Assembly: GCA_016200085.1 (NCBI GenBank) | Contig: JACQFL010000036.1 | Coordinates: 124,001-188,000 of the forward strand | Direction: 5' to 3' | Source of the DNA: Candidatus Rokuibacteriota bacterium | Lineage (GTDB): Bacteria; Methylomirabilota; Methylomirabilia; Rokubacteriales; CSP1-6 | Length of the DNA stretch: 64,000 bases | Shown: positions 33,553 through 41,534 of the stretch, in pieces | How the letters are laid out: each line of letters opens with the position of its first letter | Numbering within the stretch: position 1 is the stretch's first letter | Notes under the pieces: generated by a model | What the model saw: only the letters and a program-made list of their open reading frames with translations | Told to the model about the DNA's origin: nothing | Database searches by the model: none | Position numbers and translations under genes: made by a program

Positions 33553-34088
33553 CGCGCGCCGGCCTGCCTGACGAGATCGTCCCAGTCGTCGCGGGGCAAG
33601 GCCGCGACCCAGGCCAGGCCCTCGTCGTCGTCGCCGTGGTGCTCGGCCATGAACGCCCGGGCCTCGTCGCGGCTGGCGAACAGACGCCAGAGGTGCGCGG
33701 CGCCGCCGCCGATGCGCCGCAGGTAGAACAAGGGGTCCGTGGGCCGCTGGGGCTGGTGATCGTGGCGCCGCCCCTCGCGGTCGACCGTCGCCCACGCCGC
33801 GGCGATGCCGTGGCCGGACAGCACGCGCGCCTTGAGCGACGCCTCGCGCGGCAGCGAGTCCACGTCGGTGAGCCGCCGGCCGTAGAAGATCGGCACCAGC
33901 GTGTCGTCGACGCTCATGTGCGCCGTGAGCGCCTCGCCCACGCCGTCCAGCGCAGCCTTGGCCTCCTCGCCGAGCCAGTAGAGCCCGGGGAGGTAGAGGT
34001 CGGGCCAGGCCTCGACGGTCTGATCCTTCGGCAGCAGCGAGCGGCGGCGGGCGATCTCATCGCCGTCGGCGACCATGAGCAGCCGCAT
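33549..34088 (-). CDS. Hypothetical protein of unknown family
   Basis: 179 residues from ATG 34088. Not recognised. Soluble and acidic, with no signal peptide or membrane segment. Notable stretches: MVADGDEIARRRSLLPKDQT near the start, LWRLFASRDEARAFMAEHHG near 132 and a Trp-rich acidic end (RDDWDDLVRQ). Stop overlaps the acyltransferase start, so the two are translationally coupled. The upstream frame extension passes through repeat P1 and is not coding. Confidence 0.7.
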   Translation of the reverse strand: MRLLMVADGDEIARRRSLLPKDQTVEAWPDLYLPGLYWLGEEAKAALDGVGEALTAHMSVDDTLVPIFYGRRLTDVDSLPREASLKARVLSGHGIAAAWATVDREGRRHDHQPQRPTDPLFYLRRIGGGAAHLWRLFASRDEARAFMAEHHGDDDEGLAWVAALPRDDWDDLVRQAGAR

Positions 34089-34100
34089 TGTTATTCGACG

Positions 34101-34141
34101 CAGGGGGCAGCGGCGCCGCTCCCCCCATGCCCCCCCCCACC
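34101..34141. repeat. Dispersed palindromic repeat, family P1, copy 3
   Basis: GGGGGCAGCGGC/GCCGCTCCCCCC with one mismatch at 34103-34126, then a C-rich ATGCCCCCCCCCACCGG tail, same order as at 6698-6741. Lies between the unknown gene and prpF. Confidence 0.7.
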
Positions 34142-34177
34142 GGTTACCCGGTGCGACGAGACGACGCCACTCCCGGA

Positions 34178-35275
34178 TCACGGCACGCGAACGAAGCCTT
34201 CCATCAACCGGCGCGCCGTGCGGTAGACCGTCACGCGCTCGGCGAACGGCGCGCCTTCGCGCGTGGTGACCGTGGCGGCGATGGGGAGCACGCCCGATGG
34301 ATGGCCCAGGCGCACGTCGCCCACGCGCGAGGCGCACGCCTCGCTCACCACGGTGCCGCCGATGCGCGCCGCGACGGCCAGGCACATCGCCGCGGTCAGC
34401 GCGAAGGCGCGGTGGCAGTTGCCCATCGACATCACGCGCGCCACCAGGTCGACCGCGTCGGGCGCGTAGGCGATGCCGTCGAGCGCCGTGAACGCGGCCG
34501 GCGGGGCGACGAGCGCGATCTTCGGCACCGCGGTGCTGCCGGTCAGCCCCATGCGGGCGCCGGCTTCCACGCGCAGCGCCTCCAGGCGCTCGGTGAGCGC
34601 GCGGTCGGCGTCGATCTGCTGAGGCGTCTCCGTGCCCGTGAGCCCGAGATCGCGCGCGCGGACGAAGACGAGGGCGTTGGTGGCATCGACGAGGGAGGCC
34701 TCCAGGCCCCCGAGCGTCTCCCGCGTCTGCCCCGTGGGCAGCAGCCGGCCGGTGCCCGCGCCGCCGGGCTCGAGGAAGTCGAGCGCGATGCGCGCCCCCT
34801 TGCCGGGAACGCCGGCCAGCTCGAAGTCGCCCTCGACGGCGGCCTCGCCATCCCGCACGGGCACGTGGGCGACGATGATCTTCCTCGTGTTGGTGTTGTG
34901 GATGCGCACGACCGTCTCCGGCGCGACGGCGTCGACGAGCTTCTCGTCGATGGCGAACGGCCCGACGGCGGAGGAGCAGTTGCCGCAGTTGCCGCGGTAG
35001 TCGACCACGGGCGTGCGGACGTCCACCTGCGCGAACGTGTAGTCGACGTCGGCGTCCGGGTGGCTGGGCGGGCCGATGATGCAGGCCTTGGAGAGCGACG
35101 AGATGCCGCCGCCGAGGCCGTTCAGCTGGCGGCCGTAGGGGTCCGGGCTGCCGAGGGCGAGCGAGAGGATCCGATCGCGCTCCGGCCCCGCCTTCGGCAG
35201 GTCCTCCTCGTGGAAGAAGACGCCGCGGCTGGTGCCGCCCCGCATGTAGACCGCGCGCACGCGCCGCTGGGTCAT
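34178..35275 (-). CDS. prpF: PrpF-family isomerase (AcnD-accessory/4-oxalomesaconate tautomerase-like)
   Basis: 365 residues from ATG 35275, overlapping the aconitase stop (ATGA). YMRGGTSRGVFF near residues 10-21 is the PrpF signature; NGLGGGISSLSKACII near 50 and GNCGNCSSAVGPFAI near 95 carry the two active-site Cys region of this diaminopimelate epimerase-like fold. PrpF isomerises trans- and cis-aconitate or 2-methylaconitate, helping an aconitase that makes the trans form. Coupling with the aconitase gene fits that role. Confidence 0.9.
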   Translation of the reverse strand: MTQRRVRAVYMRGGTSRGVFFHEEDLPKAGPERDRILSLALGSPDPYGRQLNGLGGGISSLSKACIIGPPSHPDADVDYTFAQVDVRTPVVDYRGNCGNCSSAVGPFAIDEKLVDAVAPETVVRIHNTNTRKIIVAHVPVRDGEAAVEGDFELAGVPGKGARIALDFLEPGGAGTGRLLPTGQTRETLGGLEASLVDATNALVFVRARDLGLTGTETPQQIDADRALTERLEALRVEAGARMGLTGSTAVPKIALVAPPAAFTALDGIAYAPDAVDLVARVMSMGNCHRAFALTAAMCLAVAARIGGTVVSEACASRVGDVRLGHPSGVLPIAATVTTREGAPFAERVTVYRTARRLMEGFVRVP

Positions 35276-37263
35276 TGTAACGGTGCCCTCCTGCCCGGCT
35301 CGGACCGCGGGTGGCGTGCCGCGGGTGCGGCCTGGCTCCGTTGTTCCTGCTGTTGTCTGGTCAGGGCGAGGATCCCGCCCGACAATAATATCTCGCGCTC
35401 GCGCGGGGTGAGCACGCACGAGGCCGTGAACGTGGCCCCCGTCCTGGTGTTGACGACCTGCACGCGCGCGCCGGCCTCGAGCGACGAGCGCAGGTGCTCG
35501 AGGCGCAGCGGGTCGTCACGCTCGATCGTCTCCCACGCGGCCGGGTCGTCGAAGGTGAGCGGCACGATGCCCCAGTTGATCAGGTTGGCGCGGTGGATCC
35601 GCGCGAAGGACTTCACGATGACCGCGCGCACCCCGAGGTACATGGGCGCGACGGCCGCGGACTCCCGCGAGGAGCCCTGGCCATAGATCTCGCCGCCGAC
35701 GATGACGCCGCGCCCGGCCGCCCGGGCCCGGGCCACGAAGTCCGGGTCCGTGTTCTTGAAGGAGAACTCGGCGATGGCGGGCACGTTGGAGCGGAACATC
35801 AGCACGGCGGCGCCGGCGGGGGAGATGGCGTCGGTCGAGACCTTGTCGCCGAGCTTGATGAGCACCGGCGCCTCGAGGGTCTCGGCCACCGGCTCGCCGA
35901 TCGGCGCGGGCTTGATGTTCGGCCCGCGCGTGACCTCGCCCTCGTGGTCGGGCGCCACGAAGCCGACGTCCGTGGTGGCGAACTTCGCCGGCAGCGCGAC
36001 GGGCGTCTCGGCCCCGAGCGTGCGCGGGTCGGTGATCACCCCCGTGAGCGCAGAAGCCGCCGCGGTCACCGAGGAGCAGAGGTAGATCTCGTCGTCCTTC
36101 ACCCCGCTGCGCCCGGGGAAGTTGCGGTTGAACGCGCGCAGGCTCTTCGTCCCCGCGGCGGGAACGTGGCCGATGCCGGCGCACGCGCCGCACGAGGGTT
36201 CCGAGACGAGCGCGCCGGCGGCGAGGAGATCGGCGAACAGGCCCTCGCGCGCCATGGTCTCGAGGATCCGGTGGCTGCCGGGGAAGAGCACGAAGGACAC
36301 GGACGGATGCACGCGCTTGCCGCGCAGCACCCCGGCGACGGAAGACATGTCGTGCCACGAGCCGTTGGTGCAGGAGCCGACCATCACCTGCTCGACGACG
36401 GTGCCCGCCACCTCGCCGACGGGCACGACGCGGTCGGGCGAGCCGGGCAGCGCGACCAGGGGCTCGATGGCGTCGAGATCGAGCTCGATCTGGTCGTCGT
36501 ACGTCGCGTCGTCGTCGGCCACCGCGGGCCGCCAGTCGTCGGGCCGGCCGAGCCGCGCGAGGAACGACTTGGTCACGTGATCGCTCGGGAACACGCTGCT
36601 CGTCAGGGTCAGCTCGGCGCCCATGTTGGCGATCGTCATCCTCTGGGCGGCGAGCAGGGTCGCCACGCCCGGGCCCGCGTACTCGAAGATCTTGCCGCTG
36701 CCGCCGCGCACGCTCAGCCGCCGCAGCAATTCGAGGATGACGTCCTTGGCCGTGACCCACGGCCGGAGCGCGCCGGTGAGCCACACGCGCACGACCGCGG
36801 GCATGGTGAAGAAGTAGGGCCCGCCGCCCATCGCCACCGCCACGTCGAGGCCGCCGGCGCCGATCGCCAGCATGCCCGCCGCGCCGCAGAGCACGGTGTG
36901 GCTGTCGCAGCCGAGCAGGCTCTGGCCCGGAATGGAGAAGGTCTCCATGTGCACCTGGTGGCAGATGCCGTTGCCCGGTTTGGAGAAGGTCGCGCCGTAC
37001 TTGCGCGAGGCGGTCTGGAGGTAGCGGTGGTCGTCGGAGTTGCGCGAGTCCACCTGGAAGACCTGGTGATCGATGTAGCTCACCACGCGGCCCGGGACCA
37101 CCCGCGGGAAGCCGAGCGCCTCGAACTGCAGCCAGGCCTGGGTGCCGTTGGTGTCGGTGAGCAGGACCTGGTCCACGGAGATCCCGACTTCCTCGCCGGC
37201 GACCGGCTTGCCGGCGACGAGGTGGCTCTCGATGAGCTTTTGCGTCAGGCTGCGTCCCGCCAC
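35272..37263 (-). CDS. Aconitate hydratase
   Basis: 663 residues from GTG 37263. Fe-S cluster cysteines in VGSCTNGSW near 302 and SEPSCGACAGIG near 360; swivel domain with GEIYGQGSSRESAAVAPMYL near 549. Size and order resemble the compact Aquifex-type aconitases. The conserved part ends around LLSGGILALTRQQ; the final 25 residues are encoded by dispersed repeat R copy 3. Isomerises citrate or methylcitrate-derived tricarboxylates. Coupled to prpF. Confidence 0.92.
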   Translation of the reverse strand: MAGRSLTQKLIESHLVAGKPVAGEEVGISVDQVLLTDTNGTQAWLQFEALGFPRVVPGRVVSYIDHQVFQVDSRNSDDHRYLQTASRKYGATFSKPGNGICHQVHMETFSIPGQSLLGCDSHTVLCGAAGMLAIGAGGLDVAVAMGGGPYFFTMPAVVRVWLTGALRPWVTAKDVILELLRRLSVRGGSGKIFEYAGPGVATLLAAQRMTIANMGAELTLTSSVFPSDHVTKSFLARLGRPDDWRPAVADDDATYDDQIELDLDAIEPLVALPGSPDRVVPVGEVAGTVVEQVMVGSCTNGSWHDMSSVAGVLRGKRVHPSVSFVLFPGSHRILETMAREGLFADLLAAGALVSEPSCGACAGIGHVPAAGTKSLRAFNRNFPGRSGVKDDEIYLCSSVTAAASALTGVITDPRTLGAETPVALPAKFATTDVGFVAPDHEGEVTRGPNIKPAPIGEPVAETLEAPVLIKLGDKVSTDAISPAGAAVLMFRSNVPAIAEFSFKNTDPDFVARARAAGRGVIVGGEIYGQGSSRESAAVAPMYLGVRAVIVKSFARIHRANLINWGIVPLTFDDPAAWETIERDDPLRLEHLRSSLEAGARVQVVNTRTGATFTASCVLTPREREILLSGGILALTRQQQEQRSQAAPAARHPRSEPGRRAPLQ
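35274..35340. repeat. Dispersed intergenic repeat R, copy 3 (within the aconitase 3' end)
   Basis: ATTGTA, 15 bases, then CCGGCTCGGACCGCGGGTGG, CGTGCCGCGGGTGCGG and CCTGGCTCCG on the plus strand. Unlike the other copies it is read as the last codons of the aconitase gene, and its ATTGTA end supplies the prpF start codon and the aconitase stop. Confidence 0.75.
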
Positions 37264-37309
37264 GGACCCTCGCTGGTGAGCATTCGCGCCGCTGCGCGTC
37301 GCGTTACGA

Positions 37310-37321
37310 CGGTATATACCG
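37310..37321. promoter_or_regulatory. Perfect 12-bp palindrome upstream of aconitase
   Basis: CGGTATATACCG, 47 bases before the aconitase GTG. Could be an operator or contain a -10 (TATACC/TATATA). It lies between the acn-prpF pair and the 3' end of the biosynthetic operon at 37358. Confidence 0.4.
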
Positions 37322-37357
37322 GTGGATCAGCGGGCGCAAGCGCGGCCCGCGCGCCGC

Positions 37358-38425
37358 TCAGCGCGCAGGCGGGGCGACGGCGAAGACGTCGCCGAGCGGC
37401 CGCCGCGGCGCGCGGGGGGGTGGCGGGGCGACGCCGACGCGCACGAGGCTGGCCGGGACCTCGCCCGGCTGGAGCAGGAACACCGCCTCGATCTCACGCT
37501 GTGCCGCCTCCAGCAGACGGCGCTGACCGGCGTCGAAGTCCCCGGGGCACACCCGGTGACGCAGCACGAGGAGGACGATCGCGGTCAGCGGGTGGAACGC
37601 GAGACCGCGCGCGGCCGCCACCAGCCAGAGCCGCTGCATCAGGCGTCCAGCCTCCACCCAGCGCTCGGGCGTATCGTCACGGGCGACGAGCAGGCCGAAC
37701 GCCCCGGAGCGGCGGAGATTCGTGCCGGATCGGAAGCGGACGAAGCGGGCGAACCCGACCGCGTTCGCCGCCCGGGCCACCGGCCAGCGCGCGACGGCTC
37801 GGAGCATGGTCTGCTCGAGGCGCCCGATCCCCAGGGTCCCCAGCGGCAGGCCGTCCCGCCGCGCCGCGCTCTCGCCCTGGCTCCAGCGCAGCCACCGCAC
37901 GAGGCCCGCGTGCAGCTCGTGGTGGGCGAAGAGCAGCTGCTCGTTCACCGCGGCCGCCCGCGCGGCGCGCGCGATGCCGTCCGGGTCCTCGGTCCATCGC
38001 ACGGTCACGCCGGCCGCCTGCACGGCGAGGAGGTCGTCTCGCGCGCCCGGCGGCCACGGCGCGTCGCGGTAGGGCGCCCGATTCGTGCAGCGCCGCGCGA
38101 GCGCCGCCTGCAAGGGATGCGGCGTCGGCACCGCGCGCTCGACCCGCACCTGCGCGACGACGTCGGCGTCGTGGCCGTGCGGGAAGACCTCGGGGGCCAG
38201 GCTGAGGCCCGCGGGGCCCGCCGCGACGTCCATGTTCTCGAGTGCGGCGCCGAGCGCCATCCAGCTCCCACGGTGAGCGACGTCGAGCAGGGACGCCGCC
38301 CGCGGCCGGTCGAAGAGCACGCTCAGGCCGTGGCCGTCCCAGGCGAAGCGCCAGGGCTGGCAGTTGTTGCCCGACGGGGCGGCGACCGCGGCCTCCACCA
38401 GGCAGCGCACGGCGGAGGCGTGCAT
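37358..38425 (-). CDS. Acg-like nitroreductase-fold protein, copy 1
   Basis: 355 residues from ATG 38425. SGNNCQPWRFAWDG near 18-31 and RRCTNRAPY near 111 are the FMN-site and dimer-interface motifs of the Acg/Rv3131 branch of the nitroreductase superfamily; GAFGLLVARDDTPERWVEAG near 239 and MQRLWLVAAARGLAFHPLTA near 260 complete the pattern. Members bind FMN and may be redox enzymes or flavin-storage proteins. Last gene of the nine-gene operon; paralogue of 41531-42628. Confidence 0.82.
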   Translation of the reverse strand: MHASAVRCLVEAAVAAPSGNNCQPWRFAWDGHGLSVLFDRPRAASLLDVAHRGSWMALGAALENMDVAAGPAGLSLAPEVFPHGHDADVVAQVRVERAVPTPHPLQAALARRCTNRAPYRDAPWPPGARDDLLAVQAAGVTVRWTEDPDGIARAARAAAVNEQLLFAHHELHAGLVRWLRWSQGESAARRDGLPLGTLGIGRLEQTMLRAVARWPVARAANAVGFARFVRFRSGTNLRRSGAFGLLVARDDTPERWVEAGRLMQRLWLVAAARGLAFHPLTAIVLLVLRHRVCPGDFDAGQRRLLEAAQREIEAVFLLQPGEVPASLVRVGVAPPPPRAPRRPLGDVFAVAPPAR

Positions 38426-38437
38426 CGACCGTCCCCG

Positions 38438-39748
38438 CTACCGCCGGCGGCCGCGCCCGCCGAGGACGACGGGCTCGCCGGCGGTGAGTCCGCTCAGCAC
38501 TTCCACGTGGACGTCGTCGCGCGCGCCGAGCCGGACGTGGCGCGACTCGATGCCCCGCGCGCCGGCGACCCGGAGCGTCGCCTCGACCGCGCCATCGGGC
38601 ACGAGGATGCGCGGCACGAGCAGCACCGCGTCCTTGTGGGCGACCACGATCCTGACGTCCACCGTCATGCCGAGCTTCAGGTCCTGGGCGCCTTCGAGGA
38701 CGTCGATCTTCGTCTCGAGCACTTTCATGTCCTGGATCCGAGCGGGGTCGTCGGGCCGGACCTTCCGCTTGCCGACCGCCTGGCCGATGTCGGCGACCCG
38801 GCCGGGAAAGACGCGGCCGGGGTAGGCGTCGGCCGTGATCTCCACGGTCTGGCCGACGGCCAGCTTGCCGACGTCCGTCTCGTCGACCTCGGCTCGGACG
38901 CGAGTCTGGGCGACGTCGGCGAGCACGAGCAGGGGCATCCCGATGTTCACCGCCTCGCCGGGCTCCACCATGCGCTTGGTCACCCGCCCGGTGACCGTGC
39001 TCCGGACCACCATGTTCGCGAGCACGGCGCGCGCGTGCTCCAGTGCCGCCCGCGCCAGGGCCACCTGGCTCTCGGCCCGCCCGAGCTCGGCCTGGGCCTG
39101 CCGCACGCCCGCCCACGCGGCCTGCACGGTCTCCGGCTTCGGTCCGGCGAGCACCAGGTCCAGCGCCTCGCGTGCCGAGCGCGCCCGCGTCATCGCCACC
39201 TCGGCCTCGGTGTCGGCGGCGTCGAACTGCGAGCGCGCGACGTGGCCCTCGTCGACGAGCCGGCGGAACCGCTCACGCTCGCGCCCGGCGAGGCTGGCGC
39301 GACGCTCGGCCTGCTGGACATCGGCGCGGGCCCGCTCGATCTCCTGGGGTCGCGCCCCGCTCTTGACCTCCGTCCAGCGGGCCTCCGCCGTCTCGAGGGC
39401 GCGCTCGGCGAGCCCCACGCCGGCCTCCGCGGTGCGCACGCTGGCCTCGGCCATCGCGACCTGCGCGGCGAGCTCCGCATCGTCGAAGAGCACCAACGCC
39501 TGTCCCTCGGTGATCGTGTCGCCCTCCTCGACCGCCACCTGCTTGATCCGTCCGGGGACCTTGTTGGCGAGGACGATCTCGGTGAGGGGCTCCACGCGAC
39601 CGGTGGCGACGACGACCTGGTGGATGCTGCCCGCGACGGCTGCCGTCGTGGGCTCGCTCCGCCACGGCGTCCAGGCGCCGATGCTCAGCGCAGCCCCGGC
39701 GGCGAGGAGGAGCAGTGGCGCGACGGTCCAGCGAGTCCGGCGGCTCAT
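38438..39748 (-). CDS. Membrane-fusion adaptor, DevB/HlyD family
   Basis: 436 residues from ATG 39748, overlapping the ATPase stop. One N-terminal membrane helix (WTVAPLLLLAAGAALSIGAW), then the first lipoyl half (GRIKQVAVEEGDTITEGQAL near 76), a long alpha-hairpin coiled coil (residues about 95-225), the second lipoyl half (VTGRVTKRMVEPGEAVNIGM near 242) and beta-barrel and membrane-proximal domains. Periplasmic bridge of a three-part exporter with 39745-41534; the combination looks like cyanobacterial DevBCA, which exports glycolipids. Confidence 0.9.
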   Translation of the reverse strand: MSRRTRWTVAPLLLLAAGAALSIGAWTPWRSEPTTAAVAGSIHQVVVATGRVEPLTEIVLANKVPGRIKQVAVEEGDTITEGQALVLFDDAELAAQVAMAEASVRTAEAGVGLAERALETAEARWTEVKSGARPQEIERARADVQQAERRASLAGRERERFRRLVDEGHVARSQFDAADTEAEVAMTRARSAREALDLVLAGPKPETVQAAWAGVRQAQAELGRAESQVALARAALEHARAVLANMVVRSTVTGRVTKRMVEPGEAVNIGMPLLVLADVAQTRVRAEVDETDVGKLAVGQTVEITADAYPGRVFPGRVADIGQAVGKRKVRPDDPARIQDMKVLETKIDVLEGAQDLKLGMTVDVRIVVAHKDAVLLVPRILVPDGAVEATLRVAGARGIESRHVRLGARDDVHVEVLSGLTAGEPVVLGGRGRRR

Positions 39749-40413
39749 GCCACCAGCCGGCCGTCCTCGAGCAGCACCGTCCGGTCCACCCACGGCGCGA
39801 CCCGGTGATCGTGGGTGACGATGACCACCGACCGCCCCTGCGCGGCCGCCTCGCGCAGCAGGCGCATGACTTGCTCGCCGTTGCTCGCGTCGAGGTTGGC
39901 GGTCGGCTCGTCGGCGAGGATGAGCGGGGGATCCCCGGCGAGCGCCCGCGCGATCGACACGCGCTGCTTCTCGCCGCCCGAGAGGTCGCGCGGGCGGAAG
40001 TCGAGCCGGGGCGCCAGCCCCACCCGCTCGAGCAGCCGGCCCGCCTCCCGGCGCGCCGCGCGGCCGTCGAGGCCCTTGAGGTTGAGCACGACCTCGACGT
40101 TCTCCGCCGCGGTGAGGGCGGGAAAGAGGTTGAAGCTCTGGAAGATGAAGCCCACGTAGCGCCGTCGCAGGCGCGGCAGGTCCCGCTCGTCGGAGTCCCA
40201 GACGCGCTGGCCGTCGATCGTCACCGTGCCGGTCGTCGGTCGCAGGATGCAGCCGAGCATCGACAGCAACGTCGTCTTTCCGCTGCCCGATGGGCCCATG
40301 ACGGCGACGATCTCACCCGCCGCCGTCGCCAGGCTCGCGTCCCGCACCGCCACCACGTCGGTGGTCGCCTCCCGGTAGACCTTGGTCAGCGCGGTGGCCT
40401 CGATCGTCGTCAT
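39745..40413 (-). CDS. Exporter ATP-binding subunit, DevA/LolD/MacB type
   Basis: 222 residues from ATG 40413. Walker A GPSGSGKTTLL near 40, Q-loop GFIFQSFNLFPALTAAENVE near 88, signature LSGGEKQRV near 139 and Walker B LILADEPTANLD near 160, the wording specific to the LolD/MacB/DevA branch. Supplies ATP energy to the FtsX-type permease upstream. Overlaps both neighbours by 4 bases. Confidence 0.93.
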   Translation of the reverse strand: MTTIEATALTKVYREATTDVVAVRDASLATAAGEIVAVMGPSGSGKTTLLSMLGCILRPTTGTVTIDGQRVWDSDERDLPRLRRRYVGFIFQSFNLFPALTAAENVEVVLNLKGLDGRAARREAGRLLERVGLAPRLDFRPRDLSGGEKQRVSIARALAGDPPLILADEPTANLDASNGEQVMRLLREAAAQGRSVVIVTHDHRVAPWVDRTVLLEDGRLVA

Positions 40414-41534
40414 GCGCGGAACACCATGACCGGATCGACCTGCAGCGCCTTGCGCACGGAGATGACCGCGGCGCCCAGGCACATGGCGACGGCGACGATG
40501 AAGACGGCGAGCATCACCGGCGGGCGCACGACCATGACGACACCGGTCAGCGACGAGGAGTGCACCGCCAGCAGGGTGATGAGCAGCCCGGCGGCATACC
40601 CGACGACGGCGTTGATCACCGCCTGCTCGACGATGATCCCGTAGACCATGCGGTTGGTGGCGCCGATCGCCTTGAGGGTGCCGAACTCCCGGAGGTGCTC
40701 GATGGTGGCCGTGTAGATCGTCTGCGCCACCACGACGGTGCCCACGACGACCGCCATCAGCGCGGTCAGGGCGAAGCCGACGCCGAGGCCGGTCTGCAAG
40801 GTCCAGTACAGGCGCGTCTTCAGGCTGTACTCGTCGCGCGTGTGCACGTCGAGGTACGGCAGCGCGCGCAGCCGCTCGGCGACCTGGCTTGGGTCGTGAC
40901 CGGGGACGACGCGCGCCACGATGAACACCGTCCGGTCGCGGAACCGGGGGTCGACCTCGCGCGCGGTGCGCAGGGAGGTGAAGACGTAGGGCGCCGTCGT
41001 GAAGCCGCGCACGCCCCGGCTGATCCCCACCACGCGCAGCCGCGTCTCGTCCACCTCGACGAGGTCGCCGACGCGCAGCGCGCCGAGCTTGGGGAAGGCC
41101 GACTCGTCCACGATGAGCCCGTGGCCGGCCTTGAGCGCCTGGACCGAGCCCTCGACGAGCTGCCAGGGCCCGCCGACCCCGGTGTGAGGGTTGAAGCCGA
41201 TGAGCTCCACCGCCTCGGAGCCGCCGTCGGCGAGGCGCATGCTGAGCCACGTCAGGATGAGGTAGTCGGCGTCCGCGACCCCGGGGACCTCCTTGACCTT
41301 GGCGAGTCGCCGCTCGTCGAAGGCCAGCGGGAAGTCGAAGTTCGCCGAGCTCTTCGAGGTGATCCAGATCTCGGCGTCGGTGTTGTCGATGATGATCGAG
41401 GCGTTCTCGATGAAGCCGAGGTAGATGCCGACCTGGGCGAAGATCAGGACCACGGAGAACGTCACGCCCACCACCGTGATGAGGAAGCGCGTGCGGTCGT
41501 GGAAGAGGTTCTTCCGCGCGATGTCGACGCTCAC
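40410..41534 (-). CDS. Exporter permease, DevC-like (FtsX/MacB fold)
   Basis: 374 residues from GTG 41534 (GTGA overlap). First membrane helix at about 17-40, a large periplasmic domain (41-250) starting IIIDNTDAEIWITSKSSANF, then three helices (about 250-365) with the FtsX motif EHLREFGTLKAIGATNRM near 278. The N-terminal ARKNLFHDRTRFLITVVGV is the DevC pattern. Mechanotransmission permease of a lipid or small-molecule exporter. Confidence 0.9.
   Translation of the reverse strand: MSVDIARKNLFHDRTRFLITVVGVTFSVVLIFAQVGIYLGFIENASIIIDNTDAEIWITSKSSANFDFPLAFDERRLAKVKEVPGVADADYLILTWLSMRLADGGSEAVELIGFNPHTGVGGPWQLVEGSVQALKAGHGLIVDESAFPKLGALRVGDLVEVDETRLRVVGISRGVRGFTTAPYVFTSLRTAREVDPRFRDRTVFIVARVVPGHDPSQVAERLRALPYLDVHTRDEYSLKTRLYWTLQTGLGVGFALTALMAVVVGTVVVAQTIYTATIEHLREFGTLKAIGATNRMVYGIIVEQAVINAVVGYAAGLLITLLAVHSSSLTGVVMVVRPPVMLAVFIVAVAMCLGAAVISVRKALQVDPVMVFRA

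Noticed and set aside
22477-35340. CRISPR array
   Set aside because: The repeats are kilobases apart with no regular spacers and no cas genes.
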